Source: Nephrocerus scutellatus
Taxonomy: Eukaryota > Arthropoda > Insecta > Diptera > Pipunculidae
Assembly (NCBI GenBank): GCA_947095585.1
Contig: OX352765.1
Span: 65,535,425-65,599,424, forward strand
Length of the DNA stretch: 64,000 nucleotides
Direction of reading: 5' to 3'
In this document: positions 43,601-58,769 of the stretch, one piece after another
Position numbering within the stretch: position 1 is the stretch's first letter
How the letters are laid out: every line of letters starts with the position of its first letter
The notes under the pieces: generated by a model
Database searches by the model: none
Seen by the model: the letters and a program-made list of their open reading frames with translations, nothing else
Told to the model about the DNA's origin: nothing
Position numbers and translations under genes: made by a program

Positions 43601-45030
43601 AACTGAGGAGGGTAAGTGACCGATATTAGTCGCGATTTTATGGTTTTCGTGGTCGCTGAGTTGAATGGTGATGGTAAGACAGCTCTAGGGGTATGGGATG
43701 ACAACTGAGGGGGGGTGGGTGACCGATATTAGTGTTGATTTTATGGTTTTCGTGGTCGCTGAGTTGAATGGTGATGGTAAGACAGCTCTAGGGGAATGGG
43801 ATGATATTTTAGGGGGGTGGTTGACCGATATTAGTGTTGATTTTATGGTTTTCGTGGTCGCTGAGTTGAATGGTGATGGTAAGACAGCCCTTGGGGAATG
43901 GGATGATAAGTTAAGGGGTTGGGTGACCGATATTAGTGTAGGTTTTATGGTTTTCGTGGTCGCTGCGTTGAATTGTGATGGTAAGACAGCTCTAGGGGGA
44001 TGGGGTCGATAACTGAGGGGATGGTGACCGACATTAATGTCGATTTTATAGTTTTCGTGGTCGCTGCGTGGTAATGGTAAGACAGCTCTAGGGGTATGGG
44101 ATGACAACTGAGGGGGGTGGGTGACCGATATTAGTGTTGATTTTATGGTTTTCGTGGTCGCTGAGTTGAATGGTGATGGTAAGACAGCTCTAGGGGAATG
44201 GGATGATATTTTAGGGGGGTGGTTGACCGATATTAGTGTTGATTTTATGGTTTTCGTGGTCGCTGAGTTGAATGGTGATGGTATGACAGCGCTTGGGGAA
44301 TGGGATGATAAGTTAAGGGGTTGGGTGACCGATATTAGTGTAGGTTTTATGGTTTTCGTGGTCGCTGCGTTGAATTGTGATGGTAGGACAGCTCTAGGGG
44401 GATGGGGTCGATAACTGAGGGGATGGTGACCGATATTAGTGTCGATTTTATGGTTTTCGTGGTCGCTGCGTTGAATTGTGATGGTAGGACAGCTCTAGGG
44501 GGATGGGGTCGATAACTGAGGAGATGGTGACCGATATTAGTGTCGATTTTATGGTTTTCGTGGTCGCTGCGTTGAATTGTGATGGTAGGACAGCTCTAGG
44601 GGGATGGGGTCGATAACTGAGGGGATGGTAACCGATATTAGTGTCGATTTTATGGTTTTCGTGGTCGCTGAGTTGAATGGTGATGGTAAGACAGCTCTAG
44701 GGGAATGGGATGATAACTGAGGGGGGAGGGTGACCGATATTAGTGTCGATTTTATGATTTTCGTGGTCGCTGAGTTGAATGGTGATGGTAAGACAGCTCT
44801 AGGGGGATGGGGTCGATAACTGAGGAGGGAGGGTGACCGATATTAGTGTCGATTTTACGGTTTTCGTGGTCGCTGAGTTGAATGGTGATGGTAAGACAGC
44901 TCTAGGGGGATGGGGTCGATAACTGAGGGGGAGGGTGACCGATATTACTGTCGATTTTATGGTTTTCATGGTCGCTGAGTTGAATGGTGATGGTAAGACA
45001 GCTCTAGGGGAATGGGATGACAACTGGGGG
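37660..45030 (+). repeat. higher-order repeat: four copies of 1726, 1930 and 2033-bp spacing
   Basis: The truncated-monomer marker CTGCGTGGTAATGG lies at 38375, 40101, 42031 and 44064. Spacing grows by 204 and then 103 bp, that is by two and then one monomer. The added monomers carry the GAGGCGATGG spacer (40860, 42893). Confidence 0.9.
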
Positions 45031-46359
45031 GTGGGTGACCGCTATTAGTGTTGATTTTATGGTTTTCGTGGTCGCTGAGTTGAATGGTGATCGTAAGACA
45101 GCTCTAGGGGAATGGGATCATAACTGAGGGGGTGGGTGACCGATATTAGTGTTGATTTTATGGTTTTCGTGGTCGCTGAGTTGAATGGTGATGGTAAGAC
45201 AGCTCTAGGGGAATGGGATGATAACTGAGGGGGGTGGGTGACCGATATGAGTGTTGATTTTATGGTTTTCGTGGTCGCTGAGTTGAATGGTGATGGTAAG
45301 ACAGCTCTAGTGGAAAGGATGATAACTGGTGGTGGGGGGAGGGGGTGACCGATAATAGTGTTGATTTTATGGTTTTCGTGGTCGCTGAGTTGAATGGTGA
45401 TGGTAAGACAGCTCTAGGGGGATGGCGTCGATAACTGAGGAGGGAGCGTGACCGATATTAGTGTCGATTTCATGGTCTTCATGGTCGCTGAGTTGAATGG
45501 TGATGGTAAGACAGGTCTAGGGGAATGGGATGATAACTGAGGGGGGAGGGTGACCGATATAAGTGTCGATTTTATGGTTTTCGTGGTCGTTGAATTGAAT
45601 CGTAATGGTAAGACAGCTCTAGGGGAATGGGATGACAACTGAGGGTGGTGGGTGACCGATACTAGTGTTGATTTTATGGTTTTCGTGGTCGCTGAGTTCA
45701 ATGGTGATGGTAAGACAGCTCTAGGGGGATGGGGCGATAACTGAGGAGGGGAGGTGACCGATATTAGTCGAGATTTTATGGTTTTCGTGGTCGCTGAGTT
45801 GAATGGTGATGGTAAGACAGCTCTAGGGTTATGGGATGGCAACTGAGGGGGGTGGGTGACCGATATTAGTGTTGATTTTATGGTTTTCGTGGTCGTTGAA
45901 TTAAATCGTAATGGTAAGACAGCTTTAGGGGAATGGGATGACAACTGTGGGTGGTGGGTGACCGATATTAGTGTTGATTTTATGGTTTTCGTGGTCGCTG
46001 AGTTCAATGGTGATGGTAAGACAGCTCTAGGGGGATGGGGCGATAACTGAGGAGGGGAGGTGACCGATATTAGTCGAGATTTTATGGTTTTCGTGGTCGC
46101 TGAGTTGAATGGTGATGGTAAGACAGCTCTAGGGGTATGGGATGACAACTGAGGGGGGTGGGTGACCGATATTAGTGTTGATTTTATGGTTTTCGTGGTC
46201 GCTGAGTTGAATGGTGATGGTAAGACAGCTCTAGGGGAATGGGATAATATTTGAGGGGGGTGGTTGACCGATATTAGTGTTGATTTTATGGTTTTCGTGG
46301 TCGCTGAGTTGAATGGTGATGGTAAGACAGCCCTTGGGGAATGGGATGATAAGTTAAGG

Positions 46360-49300
46360 GGTTAGGTGACCGATATTAATGTAGGTTTTATGGTTTTCGT
46401 GGTCGCTGCGTTGAATTGTGATGGTAAGACAGCTCTAGGGGGATGGGGTCGATAACTGAGGGGATGGTGACCGATATTAGTGTCGATTTTATAGTTTTCG
46501 TGGTCGCTGCGTTGAATTGTGATGGTAGGACAGCTCTAGGGGGATGGAGTCGATAACTGAGGGGATGGTGACCGATATTAGTGTCGATTTTATGGTTTTC
46601 GTGGTCGCTGCGTTGAATTGTGATGGTAGGACAGCTCTAGGGGGATGGGGTCGATAACTGAGGGGATGGTGACCGATATTAGTGTCGATTTTATGGTTTT
46701 CGTGATCGCTGAGTTTAATGGTGATGGTAGGACAGCTCTAGGGGAATGGGATGATAACTGGGGTGGGGTGGGTGACCGATATTAGTGTTGATTTTATGGT
46801 TTTCGTGGTCGCTGAGTTGAATGGTGATGGTAAGACAGCTCTAGGGGGATGGGGTGATAACTGACGAGGGGAGGTGACCGATATTAGTCTCGATTTTATG
46901 GTTTTTGTGGTCGCTGAGTTGAATGGTGATGGTAAGACAGCTCTAGGGCGATGACGTCGATAACTGAGGGGGGAGGGTGACCGATATTAGTGTCGATTTT
47001 ATGGTTTTCGTGGTCGCTGAGTTGAATGGTGATGGTAAGACAGCTCTAGGGGGATGGGGTCGATAACTGAGGAGGGAGCGTGACCGATATTAGTGTCGAT
47101 TTTATGGTTTTCATGGTCGCTGAGTTGAATGGTGATGGTAAGACAGCTCTAGGGGAATGGGATGATAACTGATGGGGGAGGGTGACCGATATTAGTATCG
47201 ATTTTATGGTTTTCATGGTCGCTGAGTTGAATGGTGATGGTAAGACAGCTCTAGGGGAATGGGATGATAAGTGAGGGGGGAGGGTGACCGATATTAGTGT
47301 CGATTTTATGGTTTTCGTGGTCGCTGAGTTAAATGGTGATGGTAAGACAGCTCTAGGGGGATGGGGTCGATAACTGAGGGGAGGGTGACCGATATTACTG
47401 TCGATTTTATGGTTTTCATGGTCGCTGAGTTGAATGGTGATGGTAAGACAGCTCTAGGGGAATGGGATGATAACTGGGGTGGGGTGGGTGACCGATATTA
47501 GTGTTGATTTTATGGTTTTCGTGGTCGCTGAGTTGAATGGTGATGGTAAGACAGCTCTAGGGGAATGGGATCATAACTGATGGGATGGGTGACCGATATT
47601 AGTGTTGATTTTATGGTTTTCGTGGTCGCTGATTTGAATAGTGATGGTAAGACAGCTCTAGGGGAATGGGATGATAACTGAGGGGAGTGGGTGACCGATA
47701 TGAGTGTTGATTTTATGGTTTTCGTGGTCGCTGAGTTGAATGGTGATGGTAAGACAGCTCTAGAGGAAAGGATGATAACTGGTGGTGGGTGGAGGGGGTG
47801 ACCGATAATAGTGTTGATTTTATGGTTTTCGTGGTCGCTGAGTTGAATGGTGATGGTAAGACAGCTCTAGGGGAATGGGATGATAACTGAGGGGAGTGGG
47901 TGACCGATATGAGTGTTGATTTTATGGTTTTCGTGGTCGCTGAGTTGAATGGTGATGGTAAGACAGCTCTAGAGGAAAGGATGATAACTGGTGGTGGGGG
48001 GAGGGGGTGACCGATAATAGTGTTGATTTTATGGTTTTCGTGGTCGCTGAGTTGAATGGTGATGGTAAGACAGCTCTAGGGGAATGGGATGATAACTGAG
48101 GGGGGTTGGTGACCGATATTAGTGTTGATTTTATGGTTTTCGTGGTCGTTGAATTGAATCGTAATGGTAAGACAGCTGTAGGGGAATGGGATGACAACTG
48201 AGGGGGGTGGGTGACCGATATTAGTGTTGATTATATGGTTTTCGTGGTCGCTGAGTTGAATGGTGATGGTAAGACAGCTCTAGGGGAATGGGATGATAAC
48301 TGAGGGGGGTGGGTGACCGATATTAGTGTTGATTTGATGGTTTTCGTGGTCGCTGAGTTGAATGGTGATGGTAAGACAGCTCTATGGGTATGGGATGATA
48401 ACTGAGGGGGGTTAGGTGACCGATATTAATGCAGGTTTTATGGTTTTCGTGGTCGCTGCGTTGAATTGTGATGGTAAGACAGCTCTAGGGGGATGGGGTC
48501 GATAACTGAGGGGATGGTGACCGATATTAGTGTCGATTTTATAGTTTTCGTGGTCGCTGCGTTGAATTGTGATGGTAGGACAGCTCTAGTGGGATGGGGT
48601 CGATAACTGAGAGGATGGTGACCGATATTAGTGTCGATTGTAGGACAGCTCTAGGGGGATGGAGTCGATAACTGAGGGGATGGTGACCGATATTAGTGTC
48701 GATTTTATGGTTTTCGTGGTCGCTGCGTTGAATTGTGATGGTAGGACAGCTCTACGGGGATGGGGTCGATAACTGAGGGGATGGTGACCGATATTAGTGT
48801 CGATTTTATGGTTTTCGTGATCGCTGAGTTTAATGGTGATGGTAGGACAGCTCTAGGGGAATGGGATGATAACTGGGGTGGGGTGGGTGACCGATATTAG
48901 TGTTGATTTTATGGTTTTCGTGGTCGCTGAGTTGAATGGTGATGGTAAGACAGCTCTAGGGGGATGGGGTGATAACTGACGAGGGGAGGTGACCGATATT
49001 AGTCTCGATTTTATGGTTTTTGTGGTCGCTGAGTTGAATGGTGATGGTAAGACAGCTCTAGGGCGATGGGGTCGATAACTGAGGGGGGAGGGTGACCGAT
49101 ATTAGTGTCGATTTTATGGTTTTCGTGGTCGCTGAGTTGAATGGTGATGGTAAGGCAGCTCTAGGGGGATGGGGTCGATAACTGAGGAGGGAGCGTGACC
49201 GATATTAGTGTCGATTTTATGGTTTTCATGGTCGCTGATTTGAATGGTGATGGTAAGACAGCTCTAGGGGAATGGGATGATAACTAATGGGGGAGGGTGA

Positions 49301-52300
49301 CCGATATTAGTATCGATTTTATGGTTTTCATGGTCGCTGAGTTGAATGGTGATGGTAAGACAGCTCTAGGGGAATGGGATGATAAGTGAGGGGGGAGGGT
49401 GACCGATATTAGTGTCGATTTTATGGTTTTCGTGGTCGCTGAGTTAAATGGTGATGGTAAGACAGCTCTAGGGGGATGGGGTCGATAACTGAGGGGAGGG
49501 TGACCGATATTACTGTCGATTTTATGGTTTTCATGGTCGCTGAGTTGAATGGTGATGGTAAGACAGCTCTAGGGGAATGGGATGATAACTGGGGGGTGGG
49601 TGACCGCTATTAGTGTTGATTTTATGGTTTTCGTGGTCGCTGAGTTGAATGGTGATGGTAAGACAGCTCTAGGGGAATGGGATCATAACTGATGGGGTGG
49701 GTGACCGATATTAGTGTTGATTTTATGGTTTTCGTGGTCGCTGATTTGAATAGTGATGGTAAGACAGCTCTAGGGGAATGGGATGATAACTGAGGGGAGT
49801 GGGTGACCGATATGAGTGTTGATTTTATGGTTTTCGTGGTCGCTGAGTTGAATGGTGATGGTAAGACAACTCTAGATGGGGTAATAACTGACGAGGGGAG
49901 GTGACAGATATTAGTCTCGATTTTATGGTTTTCGTGGTCGCTGAGTTGAATGGTGATGGTAAGACAGCTCTAGGGCGATGACGTCGATAACTGAGGGGGG
50001 AGGGTGACCGATATTAGTGTCGATTTTATGGTTTTCGTGGTCGCTGAGTTGAATGGTGATGGTAAGACAGCTCTAGGGGGATGGGGTCGATAACTGAGGA
50101 GGGAGCGTGACCGATATTAGTGTCGATTTTATGGTTTTCATGGTCGCTGAGTTGAATGGTGATGGTAAGACAGCTCTAGGGGAATGGGATGATAACTGAT
50201 GGGGGAGGGTGACCGATATTAGTATCGATTTTATGGTTTTCATAGTCGCTGAGTTGAATGGTGATGGTAAGACAGCTCTAGGGGAATGGGATGATAAGTG
50301 AGGGGGGAGGGTGACCGATATTAGTGTCGATTTTATGGTTTTCGTGGTCGCTGAGTTAAATGGTGATGGTAAGACAGCTCTAGGGGGATGGGGTCGATAA
50401 CTGAGGGGAGGGTGACCGATATTACTGTCGATTTTATGGTTTTCATGGTCGCTGAGTTGAATGGTGATGGTAAGACAGCTCTAGGGGAATGGGATGATAA
50501 CTGGGGGGTGGGTGACCGCTATTAGTGTTGATTTTATGGTTTTCGTGGTCGCTGAGTTGAATGGTGATGGTAAGACAGCTCTAGGGGAATGGGATCATAA
50601 CTGATGGGGTGGGTGACCGATATTAGTGTTGATTTTATGGTTTTCGTGGTCGCTGATTTGAATAGTGATGGTAAGACAGCTCTAGGGGAATGGGATGATA
50701 ACTGAGGGGAGTGGGTGACCGATATGAGTGTTGATTTTATGGTTTTCGTGGTCGCTGAGTTGAATGGTGATGGTAAGACAGCTCTAGAGGAAAGGATGAT
50801 AACTGGTGGTGGGTGGAGGTGGTGACCGATAATAGTGTTGATTTTATGGTTTTCGTGGTCGCTGAGTTGAATGGTGATGGTAAGACAGCTATAGGGGAAT
50901 GGGATGATAACTGAGGGGAGTGGGTGACCGATATGAGTGTTGATTTTATGGTTTTCGTGGTCGCTGAGTTGAATGGTGATGGTAAGACAGCTCTAGAGGA
51001 AAGGATGATAACTGGTGGTGGGGGGAGGGGGTGACCGATAATAGTGTTGATTTTATGGTTTTCGTGGTCGCTGAGTTGAATGGTGATGGTAAGACAGCTC
51101 TAGGGGAATGGGATGATAACTGAGGGGGGTTGGTGACCGATATTAGTGTTGATTTTATGGTTTTCGTGGTCGCTGATTTGAATAGTGATGGTAAGACAGC
51201 TCTAGGGGAATGGGATGATAACTGAGGGGAGTGGGTGACCGATATGAGTGTTGATTTTATGGTTTTCGTGGTCGCTGAGTTGAATGGTGATGGTAAGACA
51301 GCTCTAGGGGAATGGGATGATAACTGAGGGGGGTGGGTGACCGATATTAGTGTTGATTTGATGGTTTTCGTGGTCGCTGAGTTGAATGGTGATGGTAAGA
51401 CAGCTCTATGGGTATGGGATGATAACTGAGGGGGGTTAGGTGACCGATATTAATGTAGGTTTTATGGTTTTCGTGGTCGCTGCGTTGAATTGTGATGGTA
51501 AGACAGCTCTAGGGGGATGGGGTCGATAACTGAGGGGATGGTGACCGATATTAGTGTCGATTTTATAGTTTTCGTGGTCGCTGCGTTGAATTGTGATGGT
51601 AGGACAGCTCTAGGGGGATGGGGTCCATAACTGAGGGGATGGTGACCGATATTAGTGTCGATTTTATGGTTTTCGTGGTCGCTGCGTTGAATTGTGATGG
51701 TAGGACAGCTCTAGGGGGATGGAGTCGATAACTGAGGGGATGGTGACCGATATTAGTGTCGATTTTATGGTTTTCGTGGTCGCTGCGTTGAATTGTGATG
51801 GTAGGACAGCTCTACGGGGATGGGGTCGATAACTGAGGGGATGGTGACCGATATTAGTGTCGATTTTATGGTTTTCGTGATCGCTGAGTTTAATGGTGAT
51901 GGTAGGACAGCTCTAGGGGAATGGGATGATAACTGGGGTGGGGTGGGTGACCGATATTAGTGTTGATTTTATGGTTTTCGTGGTCGCTGAGTTGAATGGT
52001 GATGGTAAGACAGCTCTAGGGGAATGGGATAATATTTGAGGGGGGTGGTTGACCGATATTAGTGTTGATTTTATGGTTTTCGTGGTCACTGAGTTGAATG
52101 GTGATGGTAAGACAGCCCTTGGGGAATGGGATGATAAGTTAAGGGGTTAGGTGACCGATATTAATGTAGGTTTTATGGTTTTCGTGGTCGCTGCGTTGAA
52201 TTGTGATGGTAAGACAGCTCTAGGGGGATGGGGTCGATAACTGAGGGGATGGTGACCGATATTAGTGTCGATTTTATAGTTTTCGTGGTCGCTGCGTTGA

Positions 52301-55300
52301 ATTGTGATGGTAGGACAGCTCTAGGGGGATGGGGTCGATAACTGAGGGGATGGTGACCGATATTAGTGTCGATTTTATGGTTTTCGTGGTCGCTGCGTTG
52401 AATTGTGATGGTAGGACAGCTCTAGGGGGATGGAGTCGATAACTGAGGGGATGGTGACCGATATTAGTGTCGATTTTATGGTTTTCGTGGTCGCTGCGTT
52501 GAATTGTGATGGTAGGACAGCTCTAGGGGGATGGGGTCGATAACTGAGGGGATGGTGACCGATATTAGTGTCGATTTTATGGTTTTCGTGATCGCTGAGT
52601 TTAATGGTGATGGTAGGACAGCTCTAGGGGAATGGGATGATAACTGGGGTGGGGTGGGTGACCGATATTAGTGTTGATTTTATGGTTTTCGTGGTCGCTG
52701 AGTTGAATGGTGATGGTAAGACAGCTCTAGGGGGATGGGGTGATAACTGACGAGGGGAGGTGACCGATATTAGTCTCGATTTTATGGTTTTTGTGGTCGC
52801 TGAGTTGAATGGTGATGGTAAGACAGCTCTAGGGCGATGACGTCGAAAACTGAGGGGGGAGGGTGACCGATATTAGTGTCGATTTTATGGTTTTCGTGGT
52901 CGCTGAGTTGAATGGTGATGGTAAGACAGCTCTAGGGGGATGGGGTCGATAACTGAGGAGGGAGCGTGACCGATATTAGTGTCGATTTTATGGTTTTCAT
53001 GGTCGCTGAGTTGAATGGTGATGGTAAGACAGCTCTAGGGGAATGGGATGATAACTGATGGGGGAGGGTGACCGATATTAGTATCGATTTTATGGTTTTC
53101 ATGGTCGCTGAGTTGAATGGTGATGGTAAGACAGCTCTAGGGGAATGGGATGATAAGTGAGGGGGGAGGGTGACCGATATTAGTGTCGATTTTATGGTTT
53201 TCGTGGTCGCTGAGTTAAATGGTGATGGTAAGACAGCTCTAGGGGGATGGGGTCGATAACTGAGGGGAGGGTGACCGATATTACTGTCGATTTTATGGTT
53301 TTCATGGTCGCTGAGTTGAATGGTGATGGTAAGACAGCTCTAGGGGAATGGGATGATAACTGGGGGGTGGGTGACCGCTATTAGTGTTGATTTTATGGTT
53401 TTCGTGGTCGCTGAGTTGAATGGTGATGGTAAGACAGCTCTAGGGGAATGGGATCATAACTGATGGGGTGGGTGACCGATATTAGTGTTGATTTTATGGT
53501 TTTCGTGGTCGCTGATTTGAATAGTGATGGTAAGACAGCTCTAGGGGAATGGGATGATAACTGAGGGGAGTGGGTGACCGATATGAGTGTTGATTTTATG
53601 GTTTTCGTGGTCGCTGAGTTGAATGGTGATGGTAAGACAGCTCTAGAGGAAAGGATGATAACTGGTGGTGGGTGGAGGGGGTGACCGATAATAGTGTTGA
53701 TTTTATGGTTTTCGTGGTCGCTGAGTTGAATGGTGATGGTAAGACAGCTCTAGGGGAATGGGATGATAACTGAGGGGAGTGGGTGACCGATATGAGTGTT
53801 GATTTTATGGTTTTCGTGGTCGCTGAGTTGAATGGTGATGGTAAGACAGCTCTAGAGGAAAGGATGATAACTGGTGGTGGGGGGAGGGGGTGACCGATAA
53901 TAGTGTTGATTTTATGGTTTTCGTGGTCGCTGAGTTGAATGGTGATGGTAAGACAGCTCTAGGGGAATGGGATGATAACTGAGGGGGGTTGGTGACCGAT
54001 ATTAGTGTTGATTTTATGGTTTTCGTGGTCGTTGAATTGAATCGTAATGGTAAGACAGCTGTAGGGGAATGGGATGACAACTGAGGGGGGTGGGTGACCG
54101 ATATTAGTGTTGATTATATGGTTTTCGTGGTCGCTGAGTTGAATGGTGATGGTAAGACAGCTCTAGGGGAATGGGATGATAACTGAGGGGGGTGGGTGAC
54201 CGATATTAGTGTTGATTTGATGGTTTTCGTGGTCGCTGAGTTGAATGGTGATGGTAAGACAGCTCTATGGGTATGGGATGATAACTGAGGGGGGTTAGGT
54301 GACCGATATTAATGTAGGTTTTATGGTTTTCGTGGTCGCTGCGTTGAATTGTGATGGTAAGACAGCTCTAGGGGGATGGGGTCGATAACTGAGGGGATGG
54401 TGACCGATATTAGTGTCGATTTTATAGTTTTCGTGGTCGCTGCGTTGAATTGTGATGGTAGGACAGCTCTAGGGGGATGGGGTCGATAACTGAGGGGATG
54501 GTGACCGATATTAGTGTCGATTTTATGGTTTTCGTGGTCGCTGCGTTGAATTGTGATGGTAGGACAGCTCTAGGGGGATGGAGTCGATAACTGAGGGGAT
54601 GGTGACCGATATTAGTGTCGATTTTATGGTTTTCGTGGTCGCTGCGTTGAATTGTGATGGTAGGACAGCTCTACGGGGATGGGGTCGATAACTGAGGGGA
54701 TGGTGACCGATATTAGTGTCGATTTTATGGTTTTCGTGATCGCTGAGTTTAATGGTGATGGTAGGACAGCTCTAGGGGAATGGGATGATAACTGGGGTGG
54801 GGTGGGTGACCGATATTAGTGTTGATTTTATGGTTTTCGTGGTCGCTGAGTTGAATGGTGATGGTAAGACAGCTCTAGGGGGATGGGGTGATAACTGACG
54901 AGGGGAGGTGACCGATATTAGTCTCGATTTTATGGTTTTTGTGGTCGCTGAGTTGAATGGTGATGGTAAGACAGCTCTAGGGCGATGGGGTCGATAACTG
55001 AGGGGGGAGGGTGACCGATATTAGTGTCGATTTTATGGTTTTCGTGGTCGCTGAGTTGAATGGTGATGGTAAGGCAGCTCTAGGGGGATGGGGTCGATAA
55101 CTGAGGAGGGAGCGTGACCGATATTAGTGTCGATTTTATGGTTTTCATGGTCGCTGATTTGAATGGTGATGGTAAGACAGCTCTAGGGGAATGGGATGAT
55201 AACTAATGGGGGAGGGTGACCGATATTAGTATCGATTTTATGGTTTTCATGGTCGCTGAGTTGAATGGTGATGGTAAGACAGCTCTAGGGGAATGGGATG

Positions 55301-58300
55301 ATAAGTGAGGGGGGAGGGTGACCGATATTAGTGTCGATTTTATGGTTTTCGTGGTCGCTGAGTTAAATGGTGATGGTAAGACAGCTCTAGGGGGATGGGG
55401 TCGATAACTGAGGGGAGGGTGACCGATATTACTGTCGATTTTATGGTTTTCATGGTCGCTGAGTTGAATGGTGATGGTAAGACAGCTCTAGGGGAATGGG
55501 ATGATAACTGGGGGGTGGGTGACCGCTATTAGTGTTGATTTTATGGTTTTCGTGGTCGCTGAGTTGAATGGTGATGGTAAGACAGCTCTAGGGGAATGGG
55601 ATCATAACTGATGGGGTGGGTGACCGATATTAGTGTTGATTTTATGGTTTTCGTGGTCGCTGATTTGAATAGTGATGGTAAGACAGCTCTAGGGGAATGG
55701 GATGATAACTGAGGGGAGTGGGTGACCGATATGAGTGTTGATTTTATGGTTTTCGTGGTCGCTGAGTTGAATGGTGATGGTAAGACAACTCTAGATGGGG
55801 TAATAACTGACGAGGGGAGGTGACAGATATTAGTCTCGATTTTATGGTTTTCGTGGTCGCTGAGTTGAATGGTGATGGTAAGACAGCTCTAGGGCGATGA
55901 CGTCGATAACTGAGGGGGGAGGGTGACCGATATTAGTGTCGATTTTATGGTTTTCGTGGTCGCTGAGTTGAATGGTGATGGTAAGACAGCTCTAGGGGGA
56001 TGGGGTCGATAACTGAGGAGGGAGCGTGACCGATATTAGTGTCGATTTTATGGTTTTCATGGTCGCTGAGTTGAATGGTGATGGTAAGACAGCTCTAGGG
56101 GAATGGGATGATAACTGATGGAGGAGGGTGACCGATATTAGTATCGATTTTATGGTTTTCATGGTCGCTGAGTTGAATGGTGATGGTAAGACAGCTCTAG
56201 GGGAATGGGATGATAAGTGAGGGGGGAGGGTGACCGATATTAGTGTCGATTTTATGGTTTTCGTGGTCGCTGAGTTAAATGGTGATGGTAAGACAGCTCT
56301 AGGGGGATGGGGTCGATAACTGAGGGGAGGGTGACCGATATTACTGTCGATTTTATGGTTTTCATGGTCGCTGAGTTGAATGGTGATGGTAAGACAGCTC
56401 TAGGGGAATGGGATGATAACTGGGGGGTGGGTGACCGCTATTAGTGTTGATTTTATGGTTTTCGTGGTCGCTGAGTTGAATGGTGATGGTAAGACAGCTC
56501 TAGGGGAATGGGATCATAACTGATGGGGTGGGTGACCGATATTAGTGTTGATTTTATGGTTTTCGTGGTCGCTGATTTGAATAGTGATGGTAAGACAGCT
56601 CTAGGGGAATGGGATGCTAACTGAGGGGAGTGGGTGACCGATATGAGTGTTGATTTTATGGTTTTCGTGGTCGCTGAGTTGAATGGTGATGGTAAGACAG
56701 CTCTAGAGGAAAGGATGATAACTGGTGGTGGGTGGAGGTGGTGACCGATAATAGTGTTGATTTTATGGTTTTCGTGGTCGCTGAGTTGAATGGTGATGGT
56801 AAGACAGCTATAGGGGAATGGGATGATAACTGAGGGGAGTGGGTGACCGATATGAGTGTTGATTTTATGGTTTTCGTGGTCGCTGAGTTGAATGGTGATG
56901 GTAAGACAGCTCTAGAGGAAAGGATGATAACTGGTGGTGGGGGGAGGGGGTGACCGATAATAGTGTTGATTTTATGGTTTTCGTGGTCGCTGAGTTGAAT
57001 GGTGATGGTAAGACAGCTCTAGGGGAATGGGATGATAACTGAGGGGGGTTGGTGACCGATATTAGTGTTGATTTTATGGTTTTCGTGGTCGTTGAATTGA
57101 ATCGTAATGGTAAGACAGCTGTAGGGGAATGGGATGACAACTGAGGGGGGTGGGTGACCGATATTAGTGTTGATTATATGGTTTTCGTGGTCGCTGAGTT
57201 GAATGGTGATGGTAAGACAGCTCTAGGGGAATGGGATGATAACTGAGGGGGGTGGGTGACCGATATTAGTGTTGATTTGATGGTTTTCGTGGTCGCTGAG
57301 TTGAATGGTGATGGTAAGACAGCTCTATGGGTATGGGATGATAACTGAGGGGGGTTAGGTGACCGATATTAATGTAGGTTTTATGGTTTTCGTGGTCGCT
57401 GCGTTGAATTGTGATGGTAAGACAGCTCTAGGGGGATGGGGTCGATAACTGAGGGGATGGTGACCGATATTAGTGTCGACTTTATAGTTTTCGTGGTCGC
57501 TGCGTTGAATTGTGATGGTAGGACAGCTCTAGGGGGATGGGGTCCATAACTGAGGGGATGGTGACCGATATTAGTGTCGATTTTATGGTTTTCGTGGTCG
57601 CTGCGTTGAATTGTGATGGTAGGACAGCTCTAGGGGGATGGAGTCGATAACTGAGGGGATGGTGACCGATATTAGTGTCGATTTTATGGTTTTCGTGGTC
57701 GCTGCGTTGAATTGTGATGGTAGGACAGCTCTACGGGGATGGGGTCGATAACTGAGGGGATGGTGACCGATATTAGTGTCGATTTTATGGTTTTCGTGAT
57801 CGCTGAGTTTAATGGTGATGGTAGGACAGCTCTAGGGGAATGGGATGATAACTGGGGTGGGGTGGGTGACCGATATTAGTGTTGATTTTATGGTTTTCGT
57901 GGTCGCTGAGTTGAATGGTGATGGTAAGACAGCTCTAGGGGGATGGGGTGATAACTGACGAGGGGAGGTGACCGATATTAGTCTCGATTTTATGGTTTTT
58001 GTGGTCGCTGAGTTGAATGGTGATGGTAAGACAGCTCTAGGGCGATGGGGTCGATAACTGAGGGGGGAGGGTGACCGATATTAGTGTCGATTTTATGGTT
58101 TTCGTGGTCGCTGAGTTGAATGGTGATGGTAAGACAGCTCTAGGGGGATGGGGTCGATAACTGAGGAGGGAGCGTGACCGATATTAGTCGATATTAGTGT
58201 CGATTTTATGGTTTTCATGGTCGCTGATTTGAATGGTGATGGTAAGACAGCTCTAGGGGAATGGGATGATAACTGATGGGGGAGGGTGACCGATATTAGT

Positions 58301-58500
58301 ATCGATTTTATGGTTTTCATGGTCGCTGAGTTGAATGGTGATGGTAAGACAGCTCTAGGGGAATGGGATGATAAGTGAGGGGGGAGGGTGACCGATATTA
58401 GTGTCGATTTTATGGTTTTCGTGGTCGCTGAGTTAAATGGTGATGGTAAGACAGCTCTAGGGGGATGGGGTCGATAACTGAGGGGAGGGTGACCGATATT
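46360..58500 (+). repeat. higher-order repeat of ~3 kb, about four copies
   Basis: The marker ATGACGTCGA occurs at 46951, 49978, 52837 and 55897 (3027, 2859, 3060 bp apart). Other marker blocks such as GGTGGTGGGGGGAGGGGG keep the 3060-bp offset between 53.8 and 56.9 kb. Confidence 0.85.
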
Positions 58501-58769
58501 ACTGTCGATTTTATGGTTTTCATGGTCGCTGAGTTGAATGGTGATGGTAAGACAGCTCTAGGGGAATGGGATCATAACTGATGGGGTGGGTGACCGATAT
58601 TAGTGTTGATTTTATGGTTTTCGTGGTCGCTGATTTGAATAGTGATGGTAAGACAGCTCTAGGGGAATGGGATGATAACTGAGGGGAGTGGGTGACCGAT
58701 ATGAGTGTTGATTTTATGGTTTTCGTGGTCGCTGAGTTGAATGGTGATGGTAAGACAACTCTAGATGGG

